A DNA stretch of 64,000 bases from Ectocarpus siliculosus (lineage: Eukaryota > Sar > Phaeophyceae > Ectocarpales > Ectocarpaceae), in the NCBI GenBank assembly GCA_000310025.1, contig FN649742.1, positions 5,177,772-5,241,771 on the forward strand, read 5' to 3'. Positions 42,745 to 57,700 of this stretch are shown here, in pieces (the first letter of the stretch is position 1; every line of letters starts with the position of its first letter). A model generated the notes under the pieces. The model was not told the DNA's origin. It saw only the letters and a list, made by a program, of their open reading frames with translations, and ran no database searches. Position numbers and translations under genes: made by a program.

Positions 42745-45700
42745 GTAAGAAGGTAGCGCGTAGCTATGTTAGATTGGTGTGGATACACAATACCTTCTCG
42801 GGACGTGCTCTTTTGCCGCACATGCGCACTCGAGCACGCGGCCGTTGTCTCTCGTGCCATCGTGCGCTAAGCCGGGCTGTGACACAGCAGTGACATCTGG
42901 ACAAGTCAACGAGCTGTCGGGTAGCTAGCGGAATGACTTAGAAATGATGTGTGTGCCTGACATCAACGAGTGTGTGTTGGGATGTCGCTTTCAGCGCACA
43001 CGGTGTTTTGTGCTGGGAAATGAGAAAACTGTATGCCTGTACTGCACCACTGCTGTATGGCAGGAACGAGCATCGCTTGACCGCGAGGAAGCTCGCGTCA
43101 TTGAAAAGCAAAGGGTGGGGCGAAACCTGCAGCTTGCTCGAGAAAGGGAGGCAGCTTCGAAAAGGAGAGAAGCTCGTGAAAGAACGGTGAAGTTCTTGCA
43201 GGTCGACGTCCACAATTGCATGAGATTTATTCTGGTTGAGGAATCTGGATGCACTTTCTGCCACCTTCCCGATCAAGTGTTCGAGTGCTCGTCCTTCCTT
43301 ACATGACAATATCCTTTCTTTCACATATCAGTGAGTGGCACACGGAGACACTCCCCAGTTTCCTGTGTACAGGTGGTGACTATGGAGGCTGAGTTCGAAC
43401 GAGGGCGACAGAAGCGGATCACGGAGCTACAGACGGCGAAAAAGGTGATGGCCATGCGCGACACACATTTACCGTCTGTACATGACTATCTAAACACACA
43501 GCGACTGCCATGAGGACCTCGTTCAATAGATGTCTTGAGTCTCGGTGCGACAAGGGTCTCCGTGTTCCCAACGTCAGGAAGGAGCAAGCGGTTGTCTTGA
43601 AGTCTTTTTTGTTCGACAATATGAACTGTGCACGGCCTCTTGTATGGGTGTATGATTGCGATGATACTGTCAAGGTGATGGCAGCCGACGAATACGGCCC
43701 TGTGTTGAAGCAGTGGAACATCGATGAGGCATCAATAACGAAGGCGCATGAGTCGGAGCTCGCTGAACGGAAGTACAAGTAAGTGAGCGTTGGTTTGCTT
43801 CAACCGCGTTTCGAATATCGAGCATGTTTTTAGCTAGGAGATCACAGCGAAGTATGGCCTGCACTTGCGGTGAGTTTCCACAAGTGGACAGCATCCAATA
43901 TGTCCATTCCGTCTCGTGCTGCTTACGTTGCCGTGACAGATTTGCATTCCTGAATAGGGAAGACTCCAAGAACATCCAGCATGCAGCGAACGCCGCCAAA
44001 TACGCCGAAAAGACAGAGACGTCAAAGATCCCGAAGGGAGCACAGGTTAGACGTTGATGCCCACAGAAACTAAAATCATTTCGTCGTTCATTTAGATGGC
44101 CAAGTGATTTATGATCGCCGTGTGTGAACTGGCCTTGGCGCTTCTTCTCGGCTAGTTGCTGCTCTACGTTGTTATTTTCCCTGCACAGCACTGACGCTGA
44201 TACAGTTCAGCTCAATGGTGAATGGAGTTCTCGCTTTCGTACTCAGTTTGCCAGCTTCAATCGACCGCACATCCGAGTGTGTGCCAGAAACCTATTAATA
44301 TTAGCACACGTTTTACATGCCGGTAAGGACACCATCATACACAATCAATGGACTCAACTTGGCTATGCATGTGAGGTAGGCGCAGTAGAGGTAGAAAGCC
44401 TAGCAATAGGAATATTCATGGGTAGTTGCTTCTGCAGGACATCGCGGCCACTTTAGCACAAAAGAGTATCATGATCTAGACTGACCACACTCTGCACCTA
44501 CATCGTGCAGCATACACTTTCATTTATTGAGGTGCTCACAATCATTTCCTCCCTTTTAATTTTTGGTCATGTAGCTCGAGGCTCTGGCTCGAGGAGAAGT
44601 CGAGCGTTTGGTTGGAGAGATTGACGCGGCGAATGAGGCCGTGAAACTGGCCCAAGATGAGTTGCTTGCGGCACAGGTGATGAAACAGATCAGTATCAGT
44701 ATTGTCTAGGACCCGCTGGGGCCAGACCCTGCGCGGACCCTCTGTGCGACTATTATAGCAATCTGTCGGCGAGGATTTCCCCTCTCTTGTTTTCTGGGGG
44801 TCCTTATCCGTGGTGCACTGAACTGACTTGTACTCTCGAACACCACTCAAGGCAAACGAGCTGTTCAGATTTGAGTGCCTCTCCACTGATGTCTTGTGTT
44901 CGCTGGCTTGCGCAGAATCTTCGTGGGAAAAAACATGAAGCCAGAGCACGGCAAGTCGTGGAGACTAGCCTCATACTGCTGGAGGGTAGAGCGACTGCCA
45001 GCGAAAAAGATTTGGACTCACTTCTGGAACAACTGCAAGAGGTGAGTGGAACATCGCTGCGCTTTTGGCGGTCTTGCAGTATTCGCCTGTGCAATAATTC
45101 AATAACGATACGCGATTGTTGTTGCTGCTCCGGCGACAGGCCGAGTTCATGCTCAACCGAGCGGAGCGAATACGCTCTCAGGAGGATCTAGTGCTGCCGC
45201 TGTACGAGCCTCTTGCGCAACGGGCGGCAGAAGGCGATTTCCGTGCTCCATTCTTGAGTGTTTTCTGCGGTCTTACGGTGGCCTCAAACGACAACATGTG
45301 GGAAAAGCTGACGTTCATCACCCACCTCTTCGATATCAATGATAGCAAGGTCAGGCATAATATCTATGATTGAAGATGTATTCTTTACGTAAAGTATTGT
45401 GTGTCCCCTTTCTCGTGCCGATACGAGCGGGGCGCTTTTAAGCAAGGCCTACCTCTCAGTTTCGAGGGTCCAACACGTGTGTTGTGTAGCATCACCATCC
45501 ACCTCACATCGACATTTGGTCATCTGATACTGCCATCGTCTTTGCTTCACTCTCTACTTCCAATTTCTCTCGTTGGCCTACTTGTGCTCAGTTCATGGAC
45601 TACGAAGAGATCTGTGTAATGCTAGCTACACTAGCCAGTGTTTTGAACAGCCTCAAGCTGCTGAGGGAAACAACATCCCGGGAAGAGCTGGAATCAATCG

Positions 45701-48700
45701 TGACAAGAGCTTTTCTGGAGGGAAACCTGGACCATCGGAAGGGCATGACCAACTACGAGGTGATGGACTGGTTTCAGGCAGAGATAGATGAGCACGTCCT
45801 CCTAGAGGTTGTGGTTGGGTGGCCTTCTTCGTGTGCTCCTTCCTCTTGACTGCATGTGGCACCCTGTTGGTTTTCCGGTTACACACTGACGGTGTATATG
45901 AGGTGCATGACCAGACTTGGACGTGTACACTCGCCCTACAGGTGAAAACCTGGATGGCAGGGATAATCGCACGTTCACCCAAACTGTCCGACATTTTCGG
46001 GTCGAGTTGGAGTTTCGGGCAAATGAGCACCGTAATGCGATGCAAGATGAGCATGGTGCACGAGTTCGAGCTCAGCATGATAAGCATGGTAGACCTAAAG
46101 CACAAGGTGAGGGATCAACCAAAGCCCATCGTAGTGGAGTGTCGGTGCTCATTAGTGTTTGGAGCTCTCCTCGCTCTCCGAACCCAGCTATCCCCGTCCA
46201 CGTGTGAGGTGAGGTTCCTAGGTGTAAATACGTTGTTGTATTCTACATCAGGGTCATTGACCCTATCGATTCCGCCAACTGTTGCCTGTCTCTTTCTGCA
46301 GGTGGCACGCAAGCTGATAAAGCATCGACCGTGCCTGCAAAAGGAAAACGTTCAAGTTATGCACGATCGTGCATTGGCCATGGGCGACGACGATCCCCTG
46401 AAACCAGACTACTCGCGCTTTTTGCATTCAGATAAGAAGAAGTCATTCTCGAATGCCGTTTCCCTTTCCCACGGACACCTTGAGAACCTCTCCCATTGGC
46501 GAGACACCGTTCGAATCAAAGCGGTCACCAAGATACAGAACTTGTTCCGTGGGAAGCAAGCGCGGCAAGCAGCAGAGAGGATGGCCAAGAAGCAAGCCTT
46601 TCTTTGCGCCCGAGCGATGGCGGTAGAGGATACTCGCCAACGCATCGCGGCCGAAATTTGGAAGGTAAATCTTACTTCAATCCTGCACCATTTGATCATC
46701 TCCCTCTATGCTACCCACCTCTTGTTTTTTATTCGATACTGTCCTCAATCACTCCCTCTCCCTGGTGAATGAACTGTATGCACCGTAGCGAGAAGCGGCA
46801 TCGGGTGTCGGGCGACTTAAATGGGATGCCAAGGTACGCATGAAACAAGCCAAGCTTCGAGCGGCAGGGGAGAACGTGGACCGCCAACAAGTTGTCGAAG
46901 CAATAATCGAGGAAAGCGTCCAAGCAGCGCAAGACGGAGTTATGGAACGTTTCGACGAGATCGCACGGGATCGTGGATTTGATGAGGACGTTGTCGGTGA
47001 GATCGATTTACGAGACAATGTAATGGGCCGATTTGTCCTTGGTTTCACAGTTTCAAAGTGAGCACAGGTTGTGTTTGCACCCGTAGACGCGCTATATATA
47101 CTGCACAAGACTGCGCGAGTACTGGTGGGATTCCCGAAGGCACTGCTGTCTCGATAGATAGTCAGTGATAGTGTTTCCGCCGGTAATATTCCGCTGGACT
47201 TGTTCCCAAAACCAACCACTTGTCGTTGCAGAACACACCGCAGAGCAAACATCAGAAACTGATGGCGAAGAAGACTTTTTTTCGTTGGCGACTGCTTCAC
47301 GGCAAGTGTCGGTACGCACCAAGGCTGCCTGCAAGGAGCTGGCCACTCACCTGCTCATGGTGAGAATTCCTGCTCAACGTAACGCCTCTCCATTGAATCT
47401 CATGTCTTCAGCGCTGCAGAAGCAGAGGACGTGCTAGATAGCGTGGACACGACTTTTTTGTGGCCACTGATGAATCGATTGGACGATCACTAAGGTTAGG
47501 CTAGTTGACTGTCGAGAATCCAGTGTCCTGCTGGTGTTTTATGTACCCTTACGACCATGGCGGGGGGGGAGACGGCCGCGGCATATTTTGACATCGAAAT
47601 TTAAACACCGTCGACCCCACAATCTATTGACGATGTGGAGGAGATGACCATCAACCTACAGCCGTGTTGCATGACCACCCCCACACTTCAATATCTGCGT
47701 TTCATGGAGGTTGCTGTTTGCCTGGCTGGTGCTTAACCCGACAGAGAGACCCCATGTGTGGGGGCGCGCGCGTAGATGCACTGTCTAGGATACAGCGTCC
47801 TACTTACATCGTGTGAGCCATCGATTTGGTTTGTACAGCCGGTCCCACACCTCCAGGGTGTGGTGGGAATAGGCGGGTCGGTGGGAAATTAACGACGACA
47901 GCGACTTTTCACAGCTTCGAAGCGGGGCGAGGGTAGCTTCTGCGGGTCCAGTTGTGCTCCCACTTCCGTACATGCTCCGGGGGCTTCACTTCTCTCTACG
48001 CCCGCCCGGCCCTGGTTTTACCCTTGCTGGGCTTTTGTTTTTGTTTCTGAACCTTTCATTTTCACGAGTGGCCAGACAAGCCCCGGTGCTGATTCGTTTC
48101 ACCTTTTGGATTACTGTAGTTCGTCATGGCGGAGAGTCGTACCTTTGCCTCGAGGAGTGTGGGTGGGAAACGAAGTATCGGGTAGAGGTCAAAATGGAAT
48201 GAATTGAATGTTCAGAGAACGGCGACAACAACAAAACCAACAGCGTTTTGAACTCACTCTTTGGCGTTCTCATGACAAACTGGGTCTGCAGGCAGATATG
48301 CGCGGCATGGCAGGGCAACTTTGGGGGAACGGGGCCAATTCCGTCCCAGATCTCGGCCGGCCCCAAACTCCACGAAAGGAAGGAAAGGAAGGAAGCGGTG
48401 CGGTTGACGTCGAGTCAGCCGCGAAAATGTCAATCCTGGGGAATGGGTCAGTTAACGATCCTTTCGTTTTCAGTGGAGGTGGTCAACTCCCACAGAAAAC
48501 CAATGCCCCATTGGCCGACAGTGCGCTATCATCCGTCGGCGGCTCCCCTTCTGTCAGACAAGGGTTCGAGCTGGACTCGGTCATTGTTAGGGTGGACGGA
48601 CAGATGGCAAAGATAAAGCTGACGGACGTCCGCAAGCAGCTGATGACCGTGGGGCTATTTCCTCCAGAATTATATGGAGTAGGCGAGACCTTCGAGGAGA

Positions 48701-51700
48701 TGCGCCTGAGGTACCTTCTCGTTCCCGTTAGCAACTTGTTGCGAGTAGCAACAACGTTGTCGTGGCTTGGTTGATGAGATTTGACTTCTGTGGTAGACAC
48801 ATGTCCCGTTTACTACGTGTTGTGTCGCACGATGATGACATCTCTGTTTCTCGGTAGGGAAAAGCTGGCGGATGCTGATCCCGCCGTCGAGGACCTAGCA
48901 CGGCGTCTCAGGAGCTGGGATGCCGCGATGACTGAAGTCAAAGTAGATGGCCTCCTCGCTGAGTTGCCTGCGAAGCGTTTGCTCATGCAGTATGCTCAAG
49001 GATTCGTCGACCGCGCAGATCCTCCGGGCAACTTCCAGGTGCAGTTCGTGGATTCGTGTCTGACCCAGCGCTTTACCGTCGCCGCTCATAGACCCTACCG
49101 CCGGCGCGTCCTCTGTCCACAGCTCGTCAATGATGGGCTGATTTCAGGTCCCGGTTTCCATGAAGTCAGTTGGCAACATTCTGACGGGATGTTCGAGTCG
49201 AACGTCTTATCAACGGCAAACAGGCATCGCTTTGACGATAGTCTCCAATCTTGATGCGTGAAGGCAGCAAATCTGACATAGCTCGTTTCCCCCCATGTTG
49301 GCCTGGCGCCCAGCCACTTTTTGACGACCTCGCCAGGCACTTCCAGATATCCCGGAACGCCAAACAAATAGGGACGATCCTGGTGAACCTGATACGCACC
49401 GATTTTTCTTTCGGGTTAGCGGCGGACAGCCTAGATGTTTTGCGAGGCAATCAAGATGCGTTACTCGCAAAGATGGCGCAAATCGAGGTGAACACAATAC
49501 ATCTGATCGTTTGGTTGGTGAAAATACTTCGGTTTATTGTGCAAATACTTCTAGCCTCTTTGCACTTGGCAGAAGTTGCTCTAACTACAATCAGCTGTCA
49601 AGGTATGTGCCCCCCTTAACCGCCACAACATCACTTTACGGTTTACGGTTCAAGCTATCAGTCACTCCCTACGTGTGTGCAGGTTGCCGATGGAATGTCT
49701 GAAGCAGAAGCAGGCTACGAGCGGCGTCTCACCGCAGCAAAATTGCAGGGCAGGTCCATTGAGGAGGTGGAGCAAACCCACAACCGCAACATGCTCAAAG
49801 AAGTCAAGAGAAGAATGCAGGCAAGTATCTTCACTAACATGGGGTCAGTTGAAATGTAAATGAATGTATGCCACCAAAAGTCGAAGGTTAAAAGACCCCC
49901 CTCCAAGCCCCTAGAGTGAACGAAAGTAATAGCTCCACCTCCAACCGTTTGTTCGCAGTCGATATCGGAAGCTCAAGCAATAATCGCGAAGAGCAGGAGC
50001 CGAATCGACACTGCAGAGCAGGAGCTTGCCGAAATTCGTCGGAGGGAAACTAGCGATCGAGCTCTCAAGCACAGAGCGGGTGGACTCCCCTATACGGCCC
50101 AGATACGAGAGGCCCACCGCTATGACTGGACAAGACGCTACAGTGCAGCCATGTCAGCAGACGAAACCTCGGAAGAAGAACTAGAGGTCCGGCTCCGTTA
50201 GCTTGGTTCATGAATCACTCATGTCGCACGGGCCTCGCTCAGGCCGCACCTTGTATGTTGGTGTGCACCATTGCATTCCTTCCTCATCAAACGTATGTTC
50301 GTACGTCGGTCGCTCATTGCAACATGCTCGTGCCTTGCGAGAGGTCTACTGCTGTAGCGCACTAACTTGTAGCGCGTTGCCCTTGTCCAGGCCGTACACT
50401 GAGCAGCTGCTAACGCCGGGAATGCCGATTGTTTTTGTGTCACATCGCCAACAGATCAAGTACCTGGAAGTTGCCAATGTTTGCAGCGACTTCTTGGAGA
50501 TGGCAAAGCACCTTGCGACAACGATAATCGACGAGCGCAACTTTGAACTGGTCGACAAAACGATTCGCCCCGTGATCGAAAGTGCTTGCAACGGGCGGGG
50601 TGTGGAAGGTAACAGAGGTCACGGTGGAAAGCGGTATAAGTATGAAGCGTTCAACATTCGACTCAAGGTTTGCTGCGACGACCACGGTTTGTTCAACGGA
50701 GACGACGAGTGTGCAGCCAAAGGATACGGAGGAAGGGGACTATTGGGCGCTCTGGAATATATGAAACAGCATGAACCAGGCGAGACCAACTTTGGATTAA
50801 TCTATCTATTATGAGCGCCAACCCGAAGCTACACAACACAGCGTAACACTGGATTCCACCTCCAACATACCCCCCTGGCGCGCGTCACGAACACAAGGTC
50901 TTTCTTTGTTTGGTACATTGCCGTCAAAGATCAGACTGCACTCCTTTGTCGTTTGTGGTCGTGGAACTGGCAGGCTTGAATATTCCTCTGACGTGCACAG
51001 TGGACTACCATGGCTTTCGGGTGCTGGCCGTTGCCAAGGTTCCGATCAATTTACCGATATTCACTAACTCCGGGAAGCTTCGGCGGGCGCATGAAGACAT
51101 GGTCCATGGCACTGCTGATGCAGGAGATACAATTCGCAATGAAAATCGAGTGTTGAATTCGAAGCTTCAAGCAGTGGCAGAGAAACTTAACCTGAGCTTC
51201 CATCTGGTGAAGGTACGGGCAACTTGAGCGAGAGCACGAATCTGTGCATTCCATTCGCCAGATGCGCACGTCCCCATCTTGCAGATAAATAGATGTAAAC
51301 ACCCCTGAGGCGACCCGTAATTTGCTGGTGTTCAGGAAAACAATACTTCGAAGAAGCATATCCACAACCACGCTCCCTACGTGCGATTTCACTGTTTACA
51401 CTCTTGCACCTCGCAAGGGCGTGCGAGAGCTGAACAGCACAGCACTGTGGGCGACAGCGAACCTCAGGGGATACCGGAAAGACAAGAGTACATTTTACCT
51501 GCTCAACTTTTGGCGAGCTTTCCCAGCGGAAGACCCTACAGGCACACCTCATCTGAAACCATCCGCGCGTGGGCAAAGTATAATGTGGAGAGGGCTTCGG
51601 CCTGAACTAGTACGGTCAAATCCGGTCCCACTCAGTCCAGATGCGAACCTATTGGTGACGCGTGACGCGCCCGACTGGCGTCAGCAAAGGGACGATGTAC

Positions 51701-54700
51701 TCGAGGCGACAAGGCGACTTGTGAACGAGGTGTGCCCGAGGATAAGAGCTGCCTGGCACTTGAATACGTCTCTCCCTTGTGCCCAGAGCATCGGTAGCGG
51801 CCCCCGCATGGAACCAATTTTGGCTATATCCTCGTCGCGTTTTGCTGGAGGAGTTTGTTACGGCTAGAACGGCTCACTGCACTCTTATATTATTTGCTTG
51901 TGTGCATCGTCTCGTGTACGGATATGGCGCGAACATCCTAAATGCACAAAAAGCGTGGGTGCTCTGGCTGCCAGGCCGACGTTTCACTGTTTGTACTGTC
52001 CTCCTATCTTTTTTCCAAGCAATCCAGGAGGCGTGTTCAGGAACACACACGCCTGCTGTTTGTACCGTTTGTGCCGTGGATTGATGCGTCTATTTGCAGG
52101 TTCTGCCCAACTTTGCCGAGGAGTTGAGTCGGAAAGACATTGGGAGTGCTGACGGAGCTTTTGGCTATGGCTTCAACATCACCGCCGATATGCACCGCAG
52201 GGGCATCGGGGTTCGCCATATGGGCCTTCTTCGCGATATGTTATGGAGGCCTTTACATGGAAGCGTTGACCTGTCGTTTAACTCAAACCGCATCCGTACC
52301 AAAACAGACATGAGGTTGCAACTGCGGAGAGGGGACCAGGTCAGTGCACTGATCGGGTGATGCGTCTGAACGTAAACCTCTAATATTTGCAAGTGAATCG
52401 CACTCTCTGCAAGAGCCCAAATAATTCGTCAGGCCTAAGCCCTGTCCTGACGGACATGTAGTACAACCAGCGCTCACTCCATTCGCCCTGAATCCTGTTT
52501 GTCCTTGTGGTTTGTGACGCTACCGGTGCTTGCAGGTTCGCATCGATGGTAGCGTTTTCACCGTCAGCGTCAAGCCTAGACACGAGTACTCGGCATCGTG
52601 CATCACCCTTGACCGGAAGGTATGCCAGTGTACGTAAGTTTGCAGTTGCTCTACAACAAAAACCAAATCGCGACGCGAGGAGAATTGTAGTGACTCCATT
52701 CTTGAACCTCAGACCAGCTTCGGGCCCACCTTTTTTTGTGCACAGGTGGAAATGATGAGTCGTAACAACGTCTCCATCTACAAAGGTACGGTTGGCTCGG
52801 ACAGGAATTCCTTGGAGATTCGCCGTCTGCTGCTAGCTGAAATGGCGGCGAGGGCGACGAAAAATATGCTCCGGCAATTGCTGCGGACGTCGGCGGCGCA
52901 GAGTCACACCACGGCGCATCAAACGCAGGTATTGTATCTCATCCGACCGGGTCACTTCACGGCAATCAATAGTTTCTTATGCTCCGCCAATATACTAATT
53001 TCAACGGTGTTGAGCACAACTGCTGAGCGTCCTGTGCACTTCTTCCGCGCGCTAAAATAGGTGTTGCTCACGGTCGAGTCCATGAACATCGTCTCTGGCA
53101 GTCATCACCGATCACATAATTTCTGGAGCGAGCGACTCCTGCCAAGCATTCGAAGTAGATTTGGCGAATTGGCGGTTGACCACGCTGAAGAGGGTAATAT
53201 TCGGCTCCTTCTCCAGCCATGTATTGTCTACATCATCCAACGCCTTCAGGTACGTCCATACCGTGGGCGATCCTACCTGGTACTTCTTGCCACCCTATAC
53301 CTCCGCGCGTGAGTTTGTCGAAGAAAATTTTCGTTAGAGAATGGGACTGGAAAATAGCGAGACGTGCCGCTGCATTCTAGAACGTTGGACGTTCAGGCAG
53401 CTTCCGCTGCCGTTCTTTCATCCCCTTGATCGTCGTGTTGCGGCCCCGATGTGTGCTATGTGTACTCTGGATACTGACTCGAACGCTCATCAACGATGTG
53501 CTCGTACCGTCCATACTCCACAGGAAATGCTGGGGTTCGCCTTGTCGACTGCCTGTTCGAATCATTTCTACAGTCGTCCATGCGGGTTCAAGTTCACCAC
53601 CCTTGACATAACTAACGCGCCCATGAGGTATGTACGTGTAGAGAGGGCGACGTTCTTAATTTTCATCGTTGGCTGTGTTCTCCTGTACCAGAAGACACGT
53701 GCAAGTGCAACGGTGCAATGCGTACCAAGAGTCACATCTGGTGGGCTCGTTTCGGTGCGGTGTATCCCATGTAGCGCTGAAGCGATGTGAAGTTTTCCCA
53801 TCACTCACAGGAATGTGCACACCCCGTTCTTCTGCTATACGCTATCGTGACGCGACGCGACGCAGAATCAAGCACAACGCGCCGATGAAAGAGGTAGCGG
53901 AAGCTTCCATGCTCGTGCTACGGGCAAACAAGGCTCGGGCTACCGACTATGTGCAGCTGGTGCAAATGGCACAACCGGAGCTGTACTTGACTCTCGAGGT
54001 AGACGTGATGTGCCCCTCTTAAACACTGACCCCAACAGTTGCTGTAAACTACTGTAGAGGTGCAAGTTAAGGCATTCAATCATGACACCATCAGCTGCCA
54101 CCATTCAATTTTTGCAAGAGGTGTGTGTTTCCCTGTTAACCGTCCTAATCTCACGCCTCTGCTTCACACAACCTGCAGGAGCGCAAGGGCTCGAGGGTGG
54201 CTGTCAACCACGGCCAGGGAGGCATAGCCCTTAGCGGATACTATGTTGGTCCCATCAAATTCGAGCGGCCAGGGCCAATCGCAAATGACCCTCTGAACAG
54301 GGCCGTGCAGCTGCAGTCAGCGGCGCATTGTCACATTGACACCAAGAACACCGGAAGGCGCCTTGCGCCTATGCAGTCACATCTATCGTTCAGCGTGGAG
54401 AGCTGGGCGAAGTGCGAAGGAGGTCTAGATACCACTCGCTACGTTCTTATGACTGGCAGGTGGGTCCAACGTAGGCTTACAATCGACGATCCAACGCTGT
54501 TTGAGCCACGCTGCCAAAACGCACGCCCCCGAACGGTGGTCAACTTTCTGCTCTGCCGATGGTTTCTCACCTGTACTGCTATCCACAGGTACTCCCTTTT
54601 GGCTACAAGAGACAACTGCTGGGCCGCATCAATTTGCACAGCAGACGGCTCTGAACTCTATGTTCTTGGGCCAAAGGTCGTGCATGGAGAGGTGAGCGAG

Positions 54701-57700
54701 TAACAAACCTTTGCATATCGCCAGGTTGGAGTAGGCCAACGGATGTACTGACTGCGAATATGCACAGAGTGTGTTTTTGCAAATTGTTGAACATGTCCAG
54801 AGCAAGATTTTGTCAAAGCTCTTGTCCCCCCCCCACCGCCATCGAAACGATACATACGCCTGCTCACAAAAATAAACCCCAACTCCCGCCTGTGCCGTGT
54901 CCGTTGTAGTGGGTACACCTGGTTGTCATCTACGACGGAGTTATCGTGCGCATGTACGTCAACGCCGAACTCGTGGCCCAGGTATTTCATCTCCTAGTTG
55001 CAGGGTTCCGTGGCAAATGAATGCTAGCTCCCACAGAGTTGCGTGCATCAAACCAGTGGTCTGAGGGCAAGAGAGCGAGTTGTTGTGATGGATTGCTGAC
55101 ACTACTACTCCTCGGATTGGATCCTTTGACAGATGGTCGCCAAAGACGTGGCAGGAAATGTGTATGCGTTGATTTTAACTTGATTGTGCGCCCCAACAAT
55201 GGCTAGTGGTATTGGCTGTTTATGTGTGACGACAACATTTGATTTTACATTGAAAGATCGGTCGAAACGTCTTCGTGAAGTTTTCGATAACCTATGTACC
55301 TTGACAGATTCTAGTCAAGATCAGGTGGTAGGCTTGGCCGGTTCATCTTTTCACACGTGACTTTGTCGTGGGAGTGGCCCGTTCACGTAGTGTTGCAGCT
55401 TCCTGTTGCGGAGGCGTACATTAACCAAGACTGCAAATATCGTTTTCCCCCCAAAATTCGCCAGATGGAAGTTCATGTGGCCGTGGAACGCGTGAGATCA
55501 GAGAAGAAGGCTGAGCAGGACAGGGCCTTGGCAGATATACAGGAGGAGGAAAATCGGGCTCGTGAACGATGCAAAGTGAGCTGCAGGGCGTTGACTCTCC
55601 GTGACCCTATGCTGCAAAATATACTAGCTAGAGGTAAGACTCATTTCGATTCCTCACGTTCCACTGTATCATAACTAACAGGTTGTGACAGAGAGGGAGC
55701 TTGACGCGTACTGCAAAACTCGCGAAGGAGAGGCCCAGTTAACACGTGCCGCGAATAAGCTTCGTGAAAAGGCGACTCTCGCGTCGCAAATGGACCGCGA
55801 TGCCGCCAAGAAAGGCGTGGTAAAACTGTCGAAGGCGGACGCAAAGGCACAGGCCCGGCTAGACTTCAAGACCGAGATGTACATGCGAAACGTCCAAAAG
55901 GTGAAGACTAGCCACACAACGGAAACAAGGAGGTGTGAATACGGTCGGTGCTAACATATATTTGTACGCAACCACGCCTTTGGTGGTCGTGCGCGGTACA
56001 TTGGCCACGTAGCCACGTATTCAATCCGACTTCGGTGCTCTTCGTGATGTGCTACAGGTCGCTGAAAAGTATAAACGTAAGCGTGATGATTTCCAAGATT
56101 TAGTTGCACAGGAGCTCGAAGAAATATGCGGACGTGCGGAAAAGCCGTTGCGAGTGGGGGCGATGTGCCGATGTAAACGATCGAAGACCGGACGAAATTT
56201 CTTCAGCGGGGATCTATGCCACGTGGCCGTGTACCTGTCGGCGTTGCCCGTCGACACGGTTAGAGCCCATCATTTCGCCGGCGTTCAAGCGACCGCGACA
56301 GAGAGCGACCGTCTCTACATGCTAGCCGGTGCCAAGTTCCAAGCAGCCCTGGCCTTTGCTCCTGATGACATCGAGATCATATCACGCTACGCCCAAAGCG
56401 TGATAAACTACCTTGAGCTGGAGTCAATGCAGGTGATACAACTGGACGAACCAGCGCTCTAAATCGCGAGGAATAGTACTTGTTCGGCGTGTGTTCATTT
56501 GGTGTACATGAGTGAATGTATTCTTCCCTGCAACGTCCGCCACACCAACTTTATCGAATCGTGTGCATGCCTACATAACACAGAGAAGAAGGAAAGGATA
56601 CTCCATGTCAGCTCTTGACCGTCACATGGTATTTTCTGAAATCCCGCATCGACCAATCTGGACTTGCCTTATCTTGCCTCTATAATGTACTCTATGGTAT
56701 ATGTCTTGGTTTTGACGACGTATCGTAATTCTGGCGTGCCCCAGAGCAAAAATCCACGGCGAAGCCAACGCATGGTGGAGGAAGCAGTGGATATGTTTGT
56801 GCGGATGGAAAATTGGGATGGGCTTGCCGTCATATTCAGCCGGCTACCTTCAGGTATGTCGATCATTCGCTGTTGTTTGCCGAGGGACTTCCTTCCAATT
56901 TTTTCGGCGACAGTGAGCACCCGAACCGTGCATTTCTTCTGAAAATGTTTCTGGGGTAGTGAAGATTCAATAAGCGCTGGCCAAGTGCAGGGGGACACAT
57001 ATTTGCCGGCGAACGTACAACAATTTTATACGTGGCCGGAATGCAGATGTTCTTGTGGTAGAATTTACCCTACAACAGCAGGGAACGAAAACCCCACGAA
57101 AAGGTCGACTGAAGGCATACATGCGTTGCTTCAGCATGTGCATAAAGTTTTATCTTTTCTGTGCTTGCTTCATGTTTCTCGGTACTTGGTGCATGCCGGA
57201 TCCTCCCAACCCGTCGGGTGGGTGGGTGCATTTATAGCTCCGCTGTACGCAGGTTCTTTCTGCCAAGCCTTCCTTGCCACGGTGGCTTCAGTTCCGGGCT
57301 ACTTCGCTTCGTCACTACACATGCCATTGAAGAATCTGGCGCACATGCCGAAAAAGTTTTACCTGGATATTGCGGGTGCTGACGAGATCATGGTGAGCTT
57401 CGAAGTAATTTAGAACTATATTACCAAGAGAGAGGCGAGCAATATTTCTGGTCTTCCATACTCCAGTAAAAATGCCGTTGTCCATGTATGTATCCTGGAT
57501 TTAAATAGGCTCGATCTTGCGTGGGCAAGCGGAGCGGTGCGGATTCAACGCCACGGAGTTGGTCGCTGTACTTGGAAATTCGCGTGTCTCTCCCGGCAAG
57601 CTCTGTACTCTCTCCCCCCACCGCCTTGTCTGTTTGTCCTTGGTTTGTCAGATCGAGGTAGCTGCGGCGGTATACCGTCTAGTGCTCTCAGACCTCAGCC

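Noticed and set aside
42378-42860. 160-codon minus-strand frame
   Set aside because: Antisense to a SINE-like element and an exon of the giant gene whose phase fits both neighbours.
45917-46207. Alternative frame (charged, coiled-coil-like) for exon 45942-46106
   Set aside because: It looks helical, but the phase-0 junctions on both sides require the other frame.
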